Assembly (NCBI GenBank): GCA_018376445.1
Contig: JAHABL010000001.1
Span: 378,831 to 442,830, forward strand
Direction of reading: 5' to 3'
Source of the DNA: Mycobacteriales bacterium
GTDB taxonomy: Bacteria > Actinomycetota > Actinomycetes > Mycobacteriales > Mycobacteriaceae
Length of the DNA stretch: 64,000 nt
Both the position numbers and the translations under genes were made by a program. Positions within the stretch are counted from its first letter, which is position 1; the number at the start of each line of letters is the position of its first letter. Under the pieces are notes generated by a model, which had not been told where the DNA came from, did no database searches, and saw only the letters and a program-made list of their open reading frames with translations. Shown here piece after piece: positions 1 to 8,294 of this stretch.

Positions 1-1290
1 TTCGACAAGGCTTACAAGACTATCGCGGCGCAGGTCAACATTCCCGGCTTCCGTAAGGGTCACGCTCCCGCCAAGCTGATCGAAAACCACGTCGGCCGTG
101 GCGCAGTGCTCGAGCAGGTCATCAACGACATGATGCCGAGCCGCTACGAAGAGGCATGTAGCGAAAACAACGTGCAGCCTCTCTCCACCCCCGAAGTTGA
201 TGTCACCAAGATCGATGACCCCAACTTCATCGAATTCACGGCCGAGATGGACTGCCGCCCCGAGATCACTGTGCCGGACTTTGCCGGCAAGGAGATCACC
301 GTGGATCCTCGTCGCTCCGCCGACGAAATCGCCGAACAGGGCCTCAGCGATCTCTGTGAGCGCTTCGCCACCCTCAAAGGCGTTGACCGCGCTGCCAAGG
401 AAGGCGACTTTGTCTCCCTCGACCTCTCCGCCTCCATCGACGGTGAGGAAATCAAAGAAGCTGAAACCAAGGGCCTGTCCCACCGCATTGGCCAGGGCGA
501 CCTCATCGAAGGTCTCGAAGAGGCCCTCGTTGGCATGAAGGCTGGAGAAAGCAAGACCTTCTCCTCTAAGCTCATCGCCGGTGACCACGCCAACGAAGCC
601 GCCGACGTCACCGTCGTCCTTCAGAAAGTTCAGGAGCAGGAACTCCCCGAACTCGACGACGACTTTGCCCAAATGGCCTCCGAATTCGACACCCTCGAGG
701 AGCTCAAGGACGACCTGGCCAAGCGCGCTGACGCCGCTGCCAAGTCCGAGCAGGCCTCCAACCTGCGCGATGCTGTCCTTGCCAAGCTCATCGAAGAAGC
801 CGACTTCGAGATTCCCGAAGGCATTGTGGAAGAGCAGGCCCAGGGCCAGATCCAGCAGATCCTCTCCCAGTTCGGTGGCGACGAGAACATCCTCAAGTCC
901 ATCCTCGAATCCCAGGGTTCCGACCTCGACACCTTCTACGCTGACGCCAAGAAGTCTGCCGAGGACGCCACCCGCTCTTGGCTACTGCTCGACGCCCTGG
1001 CAGAAGAGCGCAGCATCGAAATCAACCAGGATGACCTCACCGAAGCCGTGGTTGCTCAGGCAAAACAGAACAACATGGATCCCGAACAGTTTGTCAAGCT
1101 CGTCCAGCAGCAGGGCCAGCTTAGCAACCTCTTTAGCGATGTTCGCCGCAACAAGGCCCTCTTCGCTGTGGTGCGTGATGTCGACGCCAAGGATACCGAT
1201 GGTAGTTCCCTGGAAGACCTCATGGTGTTCTTCCAGGAAGTTGCTGATTCCTCTGTCTCTGACGACGCTGCCTCCAGCGACGCAGAGTAA
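1..1290 (+). CDS. tig: Trigger factor (5' end outside window)
   Basis: Ribosome-associated chaperone and peptidyl-prolyl isomerase that meets nascent chains at the exit tunnel. The frame is open from base 1 and already encodes the ribosome-binding signature region (IPGFRKGHAP), so only a short N-terminal piece is missing. After it come the FKBP-like PPIase domain (KEGDFVSLDLSASIDG onward, with GLEEALVGMKAGE) and a long helical C-terminal domain ending in an acidic Ser/Asp-rich tail. It sits directly upstream of clpP1-clpP2-clpX, the order usual in bacteria, and a terminator separates it from clpP1. Confidence 0.96.
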   Translation, partial: FDKAYKTIAAQVNIPGFRKGHAPAKLIENHVGRGAVLEQVINDMMPSRYEEACSENNVQPLSTPEVDVTKIDDPNFIEFTAEMDCRPEITVPDFAGKEITVDPRRSADEIAEQGLSDLCERFATLKGVDRAAKEGDFVSLDLSASIDGEEIKEAETKGLSHRIGQGDLIEGLEEALVGMKAGESKTFSSKLIAGDHANEAADVTVVLQKVQEQELPELDDDFAQMASEFDTLEELKDDLAKRADAAAKSEQASNLRDAVLAKLIEEADFEIPEGIVEEQAQGQIQQILSQFGGDENILKSILESQGSDLDTFYADAKKSAEDATRSWLLLDALAEERSIEINQDDLTEAVVAQAKQNNMDPEQFVKLVQQQGQLSNLFSDVRRNKALFAVVRDVDAKDTDGSSLEDLMVFFQEVADSSVSDDAASSDAE

Positions 1291-1308
1291 ACCCCATCTC
1301 AAAGCGAA

Positions 1309-1348
1309 CACGGGCGTAGCGAGCGAGCCGGCTGCGCCCGTTTTCGTT
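1309..1348 (+). terminator. Intrinsic terminator of tig
   Basis: A GC-rich stem (ACGGGCGTAGC paired with GCTGCGCCCGT, one G-U pair) is followed by TTTTCGTT. It lies 20 nt after the tig stop. A possible -10 (TATAGA, 1353-1358) for the clp operon follows immediately. Confidence 0.8.
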
Positions 1349-1400
1349 ACGCTATAGACGGCGAATCTTTTCCCACCAGAAACGGAGAAAGCAGGTACCC

Positions 1401-1970
1401 ATGGCCGACGGATTGAATCTTCCCGACTCAGTCTTCGAAAAGCTCCTCAAAGAGCGCATTATCTTCCTCGGATCGGAAGTTAACGACGAGGTCGCCAACC
1501 GCCTCTGTGCCCAAATGCTGCTGCTGGCAGCCGAGGATCCCACTGCTGATATCAGCATGTACATTAACAGCCCCGGTGGCTCCGTCACGGCCGGCATGGC
1601 CATCTACGACACCATGCAGTTCATCTCCTGCGATGTCGCGACCTACGCCATGGGTATGGCCGCCTCCATGGGACAATTCCTGCTCACCGCAGGCGCCTCC
1701 GGCAAGCGTTACGCCCTGCCGCACACCCGTGTCCTCATGCACCAGCCTTCTGCTGGAGTGGGCGGCACCGCCACCGATATCACCATTCAGGCCGAAAACT
1801 TTGCCAAGGTGAAGAAGGAAATGGCCGAACTCATCGCCCAGCACTCCGGCCAGACCGTCGAACAGATCGAAAAAGACTCTGATCGCGACAAGTGGTTTAC
1901 CGCGCAGGAAGCCTGTGACTACGGCCTTTTCGACCACGTCATCAAGCACGTTCCCGGCACCGAGAAGTAA
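1401..1970 (+). CDS. clpP1: ATP-dependent Clp protease proteolytic subunit ClpP1
   Basis: Serine peptidase subunit that forms the degradation chamber with ClpP2 and receives substrates from ClpX or ClpC. The catalytic triad is visible: Ser89 in GMAASMG, His114 in MHQPS and Asp163 in DRDKWF; 189 aa is a normal length. The ATG is preceded by GGAGAAAGCAGG. It is followed after 15 nt by clpP2, so the two are co-transcribed. Two different adjacent ClpP paralogues are typical of Actinobacteria, where in mycobacteria the active enzyme is a mixed ClpP1P2 tetradecamer; that assembly is inferred here. Confidence 0.97.
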   Translation: MADGLNLPDSVFEKLLKERIIFLGSEVNDEVANRLCAQMLLLAAEDPTADISMYINSPGGSVTAGMAIYDTMQFISCDVATYAMGMAASMGQFLLTAGASGKRYALPHTRVLMHQPSAGVGGTATDITIQAENFAKVKKEMAELIAQHSGQTVEQIEKDSDRDKWFTAQEACDYGLFDHVIKHVPGTEK

Positions 1971-1985
1971 AGGAGCACATTACCC

Positions 1986-2615
1986 ATGACCGGATTCCAG
2001 CTTCCCGAAGCCCGCTACGTCGTCCCCTCCTTCATCGAGCACTCCAGCTACGGCACCAAAGAGTCCAACCCCTACAACAAGCTCTTTGAAGAGCGCATCG
2101 TGTTCCTGGGCTCGCAGGTTGACGACACCGCCGCCAACGACATCATGGCGCAGCTGCTCGTCCTGGAAGGACTCGACCCCGACCGCGACATCACCATGTA
2201 CATCAACTCTCCGGGCGGCTCCTTCACCTCGTTGATGGCCATCTACGACACCATGCAATACGTGCGGCCCGATATCCAGACGGTGTGCCTGGGCCAGGCC
2301 GCCTCCGCCGCCGCAGTACTGCTTGCCGCCGGCACCCCCGGTAAGCGGGCCGCCCTCCCCAACGCCCGCATCCTCATCCACCAGCCGGCCACTGAAGGTA
2401 TCCGTGGACAGGTGTCGGACCTGGAAATTCAGGCCCGTGAAATTGAGCGAGTGCGTCGCCAGATGGAAGAGACTCTGGCCCGCCACTGCAACGTCAGCCC
2501 TGAGCAGGTGCGTGAAGACACCGAACGCGACAAGATTCTGACCGCCGCAGAGGCCAAAGACTACGGCATCATCGATACCGTCTTCGATTACCGGAAAGCC
2601 TCCGCTAAGAACTAA
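1986..2615 (+). CDS. clpP2: ATP-dependent Clp protease proteolytic subunit ClpP2
   Basis: Second ClpP paralogue, 209 aa. It has a longer N-terminus (MTGFQLPEARYVVPSFIEHS) that resembles the N-terminal extension of mycobacterial ClpP2. Triad residues are Ser107 in GQAASAA, His132 in IHQPA and Asp182 in ERDKIL. The SD AAAGGAG lies 9 nt before the ATG, inside the 15-nt gap after clpP1. Expected to pair with ClpP1 and to bind the ATPase partner encoded next. Confidence 0.97.
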   Translation: MTGFQLPEARYVVPSFIEHSSYGTKESNPYNKLFEERIVFLGSQVDDTAANDIMAQLLVLEGLDPDRDITMYINSPGGSFTSLMAIYDTMQYVRPDIQTVCLGQAASAAAVLLAAGTPGKRAALPNARILIHQPATEGIRGQVSDLEIQAREIERVRRQMEETLARHCNVSPEQVREDTERDKILTAAEAKDYGIIDTVFDYRKASAKN

Positions 2616-2713
2616 CAAGAAGCGACTACGGTAAAAGTAATAGTGCCGCGACCCCTCCACCGCGAGTTGCGGACCCGCACCTCTACAGAACCCCGAAGGA
2701 GTAGCCGAGCCCG

Positions 2714-3988
2714 ATGGCATATGTTGGCGATTCAAGCGATGTTCTGAAATGCTCTTTCTGCGGAAAGAAGCAGAGCCAGGTGAAGAAACTCATCGCCGGT
2801 GGCGGTGTGTACATCTGCGACGAATGCATTGACGTCTGCAACGAAATTCTGGAAGAGGAGTTGAACGACTCCACCCAGACCACCACCGGAAACGACCTGC
2901 CCACCCCCAAGGAGATCTGCGAGTTTCTCGACAAGTACGTCGTGGGCCAAGACGACGCCAAGCGCGTCCTCGCCGTCGCCGTCTATAACCACTACAAGCG
3001 CATTCGTGCGCTCGGCGGCCGACGTCCCCGCGAAGAAGATGTAGAGATTGCCAAATCCAATATTCTGCTGCTTGGCCCCACCGGCTGTGGCAAAACCTAC
3101 CTGGCGCAAACCCTCGCCCGTATGCTCAACGTGCCCTTCGCCATCGCTGATGCCACCTCGCTTACCGAAGCTGGCTATGTCGGTGAAGACGTCGAAAACA
3201 TCCTGCTAAAGCTCCTTCACGCCGCCGATAACGATGTGAAGCGCGCCGAAAAAGGCATTATCTACATTGATGAGATCGACAAGATCTCCCGCAAGGCCGA
3301 ATCTGCCTCTATCACCCGTGACGTATCCGGAGAAGGAGTACAGCAGGCCCTCCTCAAAATCCTGGAAGGTACCGTCGCTTCCGTCCCCCCGAACGGCGGG
3401 CGCAAACATCCACACCAGGACTACATCAAGATTGACACCTCCAACATCCTTTTTATTGCTGCTGGCGCTTTCGCGGGTCTAGAGAAGGTTGTGGCAGATC
3501 GCGTTGGTAAAAAGGGCGTCGGGTTCGGTGCGGACCTCGTCACCGAGGAAGAAACCAAGTCCACCAACTACTTTAAGCTGGTGAAGCCGGAAGACCTCAG
3601 CAAGTTTGGGCTTATCCCCGAATTCATCGGCCGTCTTCCCGTCGTCGGCTCCGTCGAGCCCCTCGACAAGGATGCCCTTAAAGCTATTCTTACTGTGCCG
3701 CGAAATGCGCTGGTCAAGCAGTATCAGAAGCTTTTTGAGATGGATGGGGTAGAACTGGAGTTTACCGACGAAGCCGTGGACGCTTTGGCGGATCAAGCAT
3801 TGGAACGCTCCACTGGTGCGCGCGGTCTGCGTGCCATCATGGAAGAAGTCCTCATGCCGATAATGTTCGAAATCCCCTCGGCAGAGGACGTGGAAAAGGT
3901 CACCATCACCCAAGAAACTGTTCGGGACAAGACCGCTCCGCATATTCAACGCCTCGACATTACCTCCATCGAGAAAAACGTCGGGTAG
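2714..3988 (+). CDS. clpX: ATP-dependent Clp protease ATP-binding subunit ClpX
   Basis: AAA+ unfoldase that delivers proteins to ClpP. In order: N-terminal C4 zinc-binding domain (CSFC at 13-16 and CDEC at 35-38), Walker A GPTGCGKT (121-128), pore loop GYVG (154-157), Walker B IIYIDEID (182-189), ClpP-docking loop VGFGA, and a sensor/lid domain with the GARGLR motif. 424 aa is the normal size. The gap to clpP2 is 98 nt; AAGGAG lies 12 nt before the ATG. A strong hairpin terminator follows. Confidence 0.98.
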   Translation: MAYVGDSSDVLKCSFCGKKQSQVKKLIAGGGVYICDECIDVCNEILEEELNDSTQTTTGNDLPTPKEICEFLDKYVVGQDDAKRVLAVAVYNHYKRIRALGGRRPREEDVEIAKSNILLLGPTGCGKTYLAQTLARMLNVPFAIADATSLTEAGYVGEDVENILLKLLHAADNDVKRAEKGIIYIDEIDKISRKAESASITRDVSGEGVQQALLKILEGTVASVPPNGGRKHPHQDYIKIDTSNILFIAAGAFAGLEKVVADRVGKKGVGFGADLVTEEETKSTNYFKLVKPEDLSKFGLIPEFIGRLPVVGSVEPLDKDALKAILTVPRNALVKQYQKLFEMDGVELEFTDEAVDALADQALERSTGARGLRAIMEEVLMPIMFEIPSAEDVEKVTITQETVRDKTAPHIQRLDITSIEKNVG

Positions 3989-4010
3989 CCGCCCTCATAG
4001 TAGTTTCACC

Positions 4011-4060
4011 AGCCCACTGCAGCCGGGTTTTGCCCCGCGCGCAGTGGGCTGTGTTGTTCC
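4011..4060 (+). terminator. Terminator after clpX
   Basis: Ten-base perfect inverted repeat (AGCCCACTGC at 4011-4020, GCAGTGGGCT at 4041-4050) with a GC-rich loop that can itself fold, followed by GTGTTGTT. Confidence 0.8.
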
Positions 4061-4325
4061 TCACAAAAGGTGTTCAGTAGGGCATATTCAATGTTCACGA
4101 ACCCGTCACCAAACCAGAAAATACTTGTGTGACCTGCGGTAACATTGGTCATGCCAAGCGACGATGTGGTTTTTCCCACAATTTCAGGTCGGTCACCTCC
4201 GACGACGCTTAGCAAACCAACCAAGATGGTGAGACACTAGAACCGCGCGACTCCACCCTCACCAGGTGAGTCCACTGATCGACGACAAAACATAGTTCGG
4301 ATCCTGAAAGGACGTGTTTCCGAAG
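4061..4325 (+). other. Noncoding interval between clpX and mdh
   Basis: No convincing gene on either strand. It is noticeably less GC-rich than the flanking genes and should contain the mdh promoter. Candidate -10 elements such as CACTAG near 4235 or CATAGT near 4290 are weak and none is clearly preferred. GAAAGGA at 4306-4312 is the likely mdh ribosome binding site. Confidence 0.5.
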
Positions 4326-5312
4326 ATGACTCAGCCCAAGAAGGTCACCGTCACCGGTGCCGCCGGCAATATCTCGTACTCCCTGCTGTTCCGCATCGCT
4401 GAAGGCGCCGTTTTCGGCCCCGACCAGCCCGTCGAACTGAACCTCCTGGAGATCACCCCGGCCCTCAAGGCTGCTGAAGGCGTCGCCATGGAGCTTGACG
4501 ACTCCGCCTTCCCGCTCCTCGCTGGCATCAACATCTACGATGACGCCAACCAGGCCTTCGACGGTGCTAACACTGCCTTCCTGGTAGGTGCCCGCCCACG
4601 TGGTAAGGGTATGGACCGTGCCGACCTACTCGCTGCAAACGGCGCCATCTTCAAGCCGCAGGGCGAAGCCATCAACAACCACGCCGCAGATGACATCCGC
4701 GCCCTCGTAGTTGGCAACCCCGCCAACACCAACGCCCTCATCCTCAACCACTACGCCCCGGACGTACCGAACGACCGCTTCACCGCCATGATGCGCCTCG
4801 ACCACAACCGCGCCCTCTCCATGGCCTCCAAGAAGCTCGACGTTCCGGTCGATGCCCTCACCAACATGACCGTGTGGGGCAATCACGCCAACACCCAGTT
4901 CCCCGACGTCACCTACCTCAAGGTGAACGGTGAAGCAGCCGCCGACAAGTTTGACGATGCCTGGCTTGCCGACGAATTCATCCCCAGGGTAGCCATGCGT
5001 GGCGGCGCCATCATCGAGGTTCGCGGTGCCTCCTCCGCCGCCTCCGCCGCCACCGGCGCCATCACCCACATGCGTGACTGGTACCAGGGCACCGCCGAAG
5101 GCGACTGGGTTACCGTTGCCCTCCCCTCCGACGGCTCCTACGGCATCCCCGAGGGCCTCATGTACGGCGTCCCCTGCACCTCCGACGGCACCAACTGGAA
5201 CCGTGTCGAGGGCCTGGAAATCTCCGCTGCACAGGCTGAGCGCATGAAGATCAGCGCTGACGACCTCGAAGCGGAGCGCGCCGCAGTCAAGGAACTCGGC
5301 CTGCTCGACTAG
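4326..5312 (+). CDS. mdh: Malate dehydrogenase (NAD-dependent)
   Basis: Cytoplasmic TCA-cycle enzyme interconverting malate and oxaloacetate. The Rossmann motif VTGAAGNISYSL is at the N-terminus, ARPRGKGMDR is the mobile substrate loop, and VWGNHANTQFPD carries the catalytic His. From ATG 4326 the product is 328 aa, the typical size of this class. A GTG at 4314 would add four residues but lies 1 nt after the SD, so ATG 4326 is preferred (13-nt spacing, rather long). Single-gene unit with a terminator behind it. Confidence 0.96.
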   Translation: MTQPKKVTVTGAAGNISYSLLFRIAEGAVFGPDQPVELNLLEITPALKAAEGVAMELDDSAFPLLAGINIYDDANQAFDGANTAFLVGARPRGKGMDRADLLAANGAIFKPQGEAINNHAADDIRALVVGNPANTNALILNHYAPDVPNDRFTAMMRLDHNRALSMASKKLDVPVDALTNMTVWGNHANTQFPDVTYLKVNGEAAADKFDDAWLADEFIPRVAMRGGAIIEVRGASSAASAATGAITHMRDWYQGTAEGDWVTVALPSDGSYGIPEGLMYGVPCTSDGTNWNRVEGLEISAAQAERMKISADDLEAERAAVKELGLLD

Positions 5313-5352
5313 TCGCCAACCGCGGTTTTCCGACCGCCCATTAACTCCTGGA

Positions 5353-5391
5353 ATGCACCCGGTACCCACACCGGGTGCATCTCTTTTTCTC
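5353..5391 (+). terminator. Terminator after mdh
   Basis: Perfect 11-bp stem (ATGCACCCGGT / ACCGGGTGCAT) with a 6-nt loop, followed by CTCTTTTTCT. Confidence 0.9.
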
Positions 5392-5416
5392 TGCCATGCC
5401 GCCCGTGCGCCCCCAG

Positions 5417-5453
5417 TTCGAAAGCAGCCCTGCAAACCGTTAAACTTGCAAGC
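5417..5453 (+). promoter_or_regulatory. Leaderless promoter of valS
   Basis: TAAACT (5441-5446) ends 7 nt before the GTG at 5454, so transcription is expected to start at or next to the start codon. TTCGAA (5417-5422) is an 18-bp-spaced -35 candidate. No Shine-Dalgarno sequence precedes the GTG. Confidence 0.6.
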
Positions 5454-8183
5454 GTGACCAGTGTAGAAAACTCCGCTCAGAATGCCCCTTCCACCTCCGT
5501 TGATCGCTCCGGCGAGCTCCCCAAATCGTGGGATCCCCGCGCCGTCGAGCCCAGCATGTACCAACGGTGGGTAGACGCCGGATACTTCCACGCTGACGTC
5601 AATAGCAATAAACCTCCCTACAGCATTGTGCTGCCACCCCCCAACGTCACCGGCAAACTCCACATGGGCCACGCCCTCGACCACACCCTCATGGATGCCC
5701 TCTGCCGCCGCAAGCGAATGCAAGGCCACGAGGTGCTCTGGCTCCCCGGCATGGACCACGCCGGAATCGCCACTCAATCCAAGGTAGAGCGGCAGCTCGC
5801 CGACCAAGGCATCGACTACCATGCCCTCACCCGCGAAGAATTTGTGGAGAAGGTGTGGGAATGGAAGAGCGAATACGGTGGCCTGATCGGTACCCAGATG
5901 CGTGCTATCGGTGACGGCCTCGACTGGGAACGCGAACGCTTCACTCTGGACGAAGGGCTATCCCGCGCCGTCCAAACCATTTTCAAGCGCCTCTACGATG
6001 CCGGCTATATCTACCGTGCCGAGCGACTCGTCAACTGGTCTCCGGTGCTGCAAACCGCCGTTTCCGACATCGAAGTGAAATACTCCGATGATGAAGGGGA
6101 ACTGGTGTACTTTGCCTACGGCGAGATTGGCGCAGACGGAAAGCCAGTAGAGGGCAACAGCTTGGTCGTAGCCACCACTCGTATCGAAACCATGCTGGGT
6201 GACGTCGCCATCGCCGTCCACCCCGACGACGAACGCTACCAGCACCTGGTGGGTAAGGTGTTCCCGCACCCGTTACGCGACGATCTTACCCTTACTGTCA
6301 TTGCCGACGACTACGTCGACATGGAATTCGGCACTGGCGCAGTCAAGATTACCCCCGCGCACGACCCCAATGACTTCGCCATGGGGCAGCGGCATAACCT
6401 CCCCATGATCAACATCATGGATGCTACCGCCCACATTGCCAATACTGGCACGCGCTTCGACGGCCTGAGCCGCGAAGACGCCCGCCCTGCGCTCACCGAA
6501 GCACTACGTGAACAAGGCCGCATCGTCAAGGAAGTGCGGCCCTACGTTCACTCCGTCGGCCACTCTGAGCGCTCCGGCGAAGCCATCGAACCACGTCTCT
6601 CTCTGCAGTGGTTCGTCAAAGTGGAGGACCTGGCCACCATGGCTGGCGACGCCGTACGCGACGGACTCACCACCATCCACCCTGCTTCCCAAGAACCTCG
6701 CTGGTTTGAGTGGGTCGACAATATGCACGACTGGTGCATTTCTCGCCAACTGAAGTGGGGCCACCGTATTCCCATTTGGTATGGTCCCGATGGCGAAATC
6801 GTCTGCTGTGGCCCCGACGACGAGCCCCCGGCCGGCTGGGAACAAGATCCCGATGTGCTCGACACCTGGTTCTCTTCCGGGCTCTGGCCCTTCTCCACGC
6901 TCGGCTGGCCCGACCGTACAGAAGATATCCAACGCTTCTACCCTACGAACGTCCTCGTTACCGGCTACGACATCCTCTTCTTCTGGGTTGCTCGCATGAT
7001 GATGTTCGCTACCTTCGTCGGTAAAGAAGGTGCCACCGGCAAGGACGCTGGTGACATCGGCCCCATTCCCTTCACCGACGTCTTTCTCCACGGTCTGGTG
7101 CGTGATGAGCACGGCCGCAAGATGTCTAAGTCCCTCGGCAATGGCATTGACCCCCTCGACTGGGTAGAACGCTTCGGGGCAGACGCCCTGCGCTTCACTC
7201 TCGCCCGTGGCGCCAACCCCGGTGCTGACATTCCGGTGGGCGATGACAACTGCCAAGCCAGCCGCAACTTCGCCACCAAGCTCTTCAACGCCACCCGCTT
7301 TGCTCTCATGAATGGTGCCGAAGTAGGGGAGCTGCCAGACCGTGCTGAGCTCACGGATGCGGACCGCTGGATCCTTGACCGTCTCGAACAGGTGCGAGCC
7401 GACGTAGACTCTGGTCTGGAAGCCTACGAGTTCTCCAAAGCCTGCGAGGCGCTCTACCACTTCACCTGGGACGAGTTCTGCGACTGGTATCTGGAGCTGG
7501 CCAAGGCCCAGCTGGGGCGCCCCGAGGATAACCTGCCTAGCGCCCCCGCGACCCGCGTCGTACTCGGCCATGTGCTGAACACCCTGCTGCGCCTCCTGCA
7601 CCCAGTCATGCCCTTCGTTACCGAGGCATTGTGGACCACCCTTACTGGGGAGGAATCACTGGTGGTCGCAGAGTGGCCTGGCGCCTACACCGCGAAACTC
7701 GACGAGACTGCCCTGCAGCGCATCACAGACCTGCAGAAACTCGTCACCGAGGTCCGTCGTTTCCGCGCCGATCAAGGTGTCAAGCCGTCCCAGCGGGTTC
7801 CCGCCCGCCTGGTGGGCGTCGCCGAAGCGGCCGATCTCGATAACCAAGTTGCAGCCGTTCGTTCACTCGCTCGACTAGAAGAGCCTGCCACGGACTTCAA
7901 CGCCACCGCCTCGCTGGAAGTCCGACTCTCCCGTGCCACCGTGGTAGTAGAGCTTGACACTTCCGATACCGTCGATGTTGAAGCCGAACGGAAACGTATC
8001 GAGAAGGATCTGGCAGCAGCTCAGAAAGAACTCGACACCACCGGAAAGAAACTGGGCAACCAGAACTTCCTCGATAAGGCTCCGGCTGTGGTTGTGGACA
8101 AGATTAAGGCTCGCCGCGAGATTGCAGAAGCAGAAGTTGCCCGCCTGACCGAACGCCTAGCAGCATTGCCAGCCCGTAAGTAA
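5454..8183 (+). CDS. valS: Valyl-tRNA synthetase
   Basis: Class I aminoacyl-tRNA synthetase that charges tRNA-Val in the cytoplasm. HIGH-type motif HMGH (70-73, in PPPNVTGKLHMGH) and KMSKS (556-560) are present. Between them lies the CP1 editing domain that clears mischarged threonine. The C-terminal end has anticodon-binding helices and a charged coiled-coil arm (VEAERKRIEKDLAAAQKEL). 909 aa is usual. The GTG start is supported by the leaderless promoter. Confidence 0.98.
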   Translation: MTSVENSAQNAPSTSVDRSGELPKSWDPRAVEPSMYQRWVDAGYFHADVNSNKPPYSIVLPPPNVTGKLHMGHALDHTLMDALCRRKRMQGHEVLWLPGMDHAGIATQSKVERQLADQGIDYHALTREEFVEKVWEWKSEYGGLIGTQMRAIGDGLDWERERFTLDEGLSRAVQTIFKRLYDAGYIYRAERLVNWSPVLQTAVSDIEVKYSDDEGELVYFAYGEIGADGKPVEGNSLVVATTRIETMLGDVAIAVHPDDERYQHLVGKVFPHPLRDDLTLTVIADDYVDMEFGTGAVKITPAHDPNDFAMGQRHNLPMINIMDATAHIANTGTRFDGLSREDARPALTEALREQGRIVKEVRPYVHSVGHSERSGEAIEPRLSLQWFVKVEDLATMAGDAVRDGLTTIHPASQEPRWFEWVDNMHDWCISRQLKWGHRIPIWYGPDGEIVCCGPDDEPPAGWEQDPDVLDTWFSSGLWPFSTLGWPDRTEDIQRFYPTNVLVTGYDILFFWVARMMMFATFVGKEGATGKDAGDIGPIPFTDVFLHGLVRDEHGRKMSKSLGNGIDPLDWVERFGADALRFTLARGANPGADIPVGDDNCQASRNFATKLFNATRFALMNGAEVGELPDRAELTDADRWILDRLEQVRADVDSGLEAYEFSKACEALYHFTWDEFCDWYLELAKAQLGRPEDNLPSAPATRVVLGHVLNTLLRLLHPVMPFVTEALWTTLTGEESLVVAEWPGAYTAKLDETALQRITDLQKLVTEVRRFRADQGVKPSQRVPARLVGVAEAADLDNQVAAVRSLARLEEPATDFNATASLEVRLSRATVVVELDTSDTVDVEAERKRIEKDLAAAQKELDTTGKKLGNQNFLDKAPAVVVDKIKARREIAEAEVARLTERLAALPARK

Positions 8184-8214
8184 GGCCTACCCAGCAGAAC
8201 AGTGCTACGTTAGC

Positions 8215-8237
8215 TGCCCCGGCTCCACACCGGGGCA
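8215..8237 (+). terminator. Hairpin between valS and folC, possible terminator
   Basis: Perfect 8-bp stem (TGCCCCGG / CCGGGGCA) with a 7-nt loop. No T-tract follows, so it could be a weak terminator or an RNA-processing hairpin rather than a full stop. Confidence 0.45.
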
Positions 8238-8294
8238 CTAACCATACTGTCCGGACATAAAGCGAACCGCCACTGCCTAGAGGAGCATAGAACG

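Noticed and set aside
1345..1365. ClgR-type operator before clpP1
   Set aside because: CGC-N5-ACG is only close to the CGC-N5-GCG form and overlaps the -10; not enough to claim.
4006..4224. 72-codon minus-strand frame between clpX and mdh
   Set aside because: It crosses the clpX terminator, lacks an SD and has no protein-like pattern.
4626..5822. 398-codon minus-strand frame opposite mdh and the start of valS
   Set aside because: Shadow of GC-rich codons; composition (Gly/Val-rich) and the clear genes on the plus strand rule it out. The same holds for 6504-7601 and 18420-19661.
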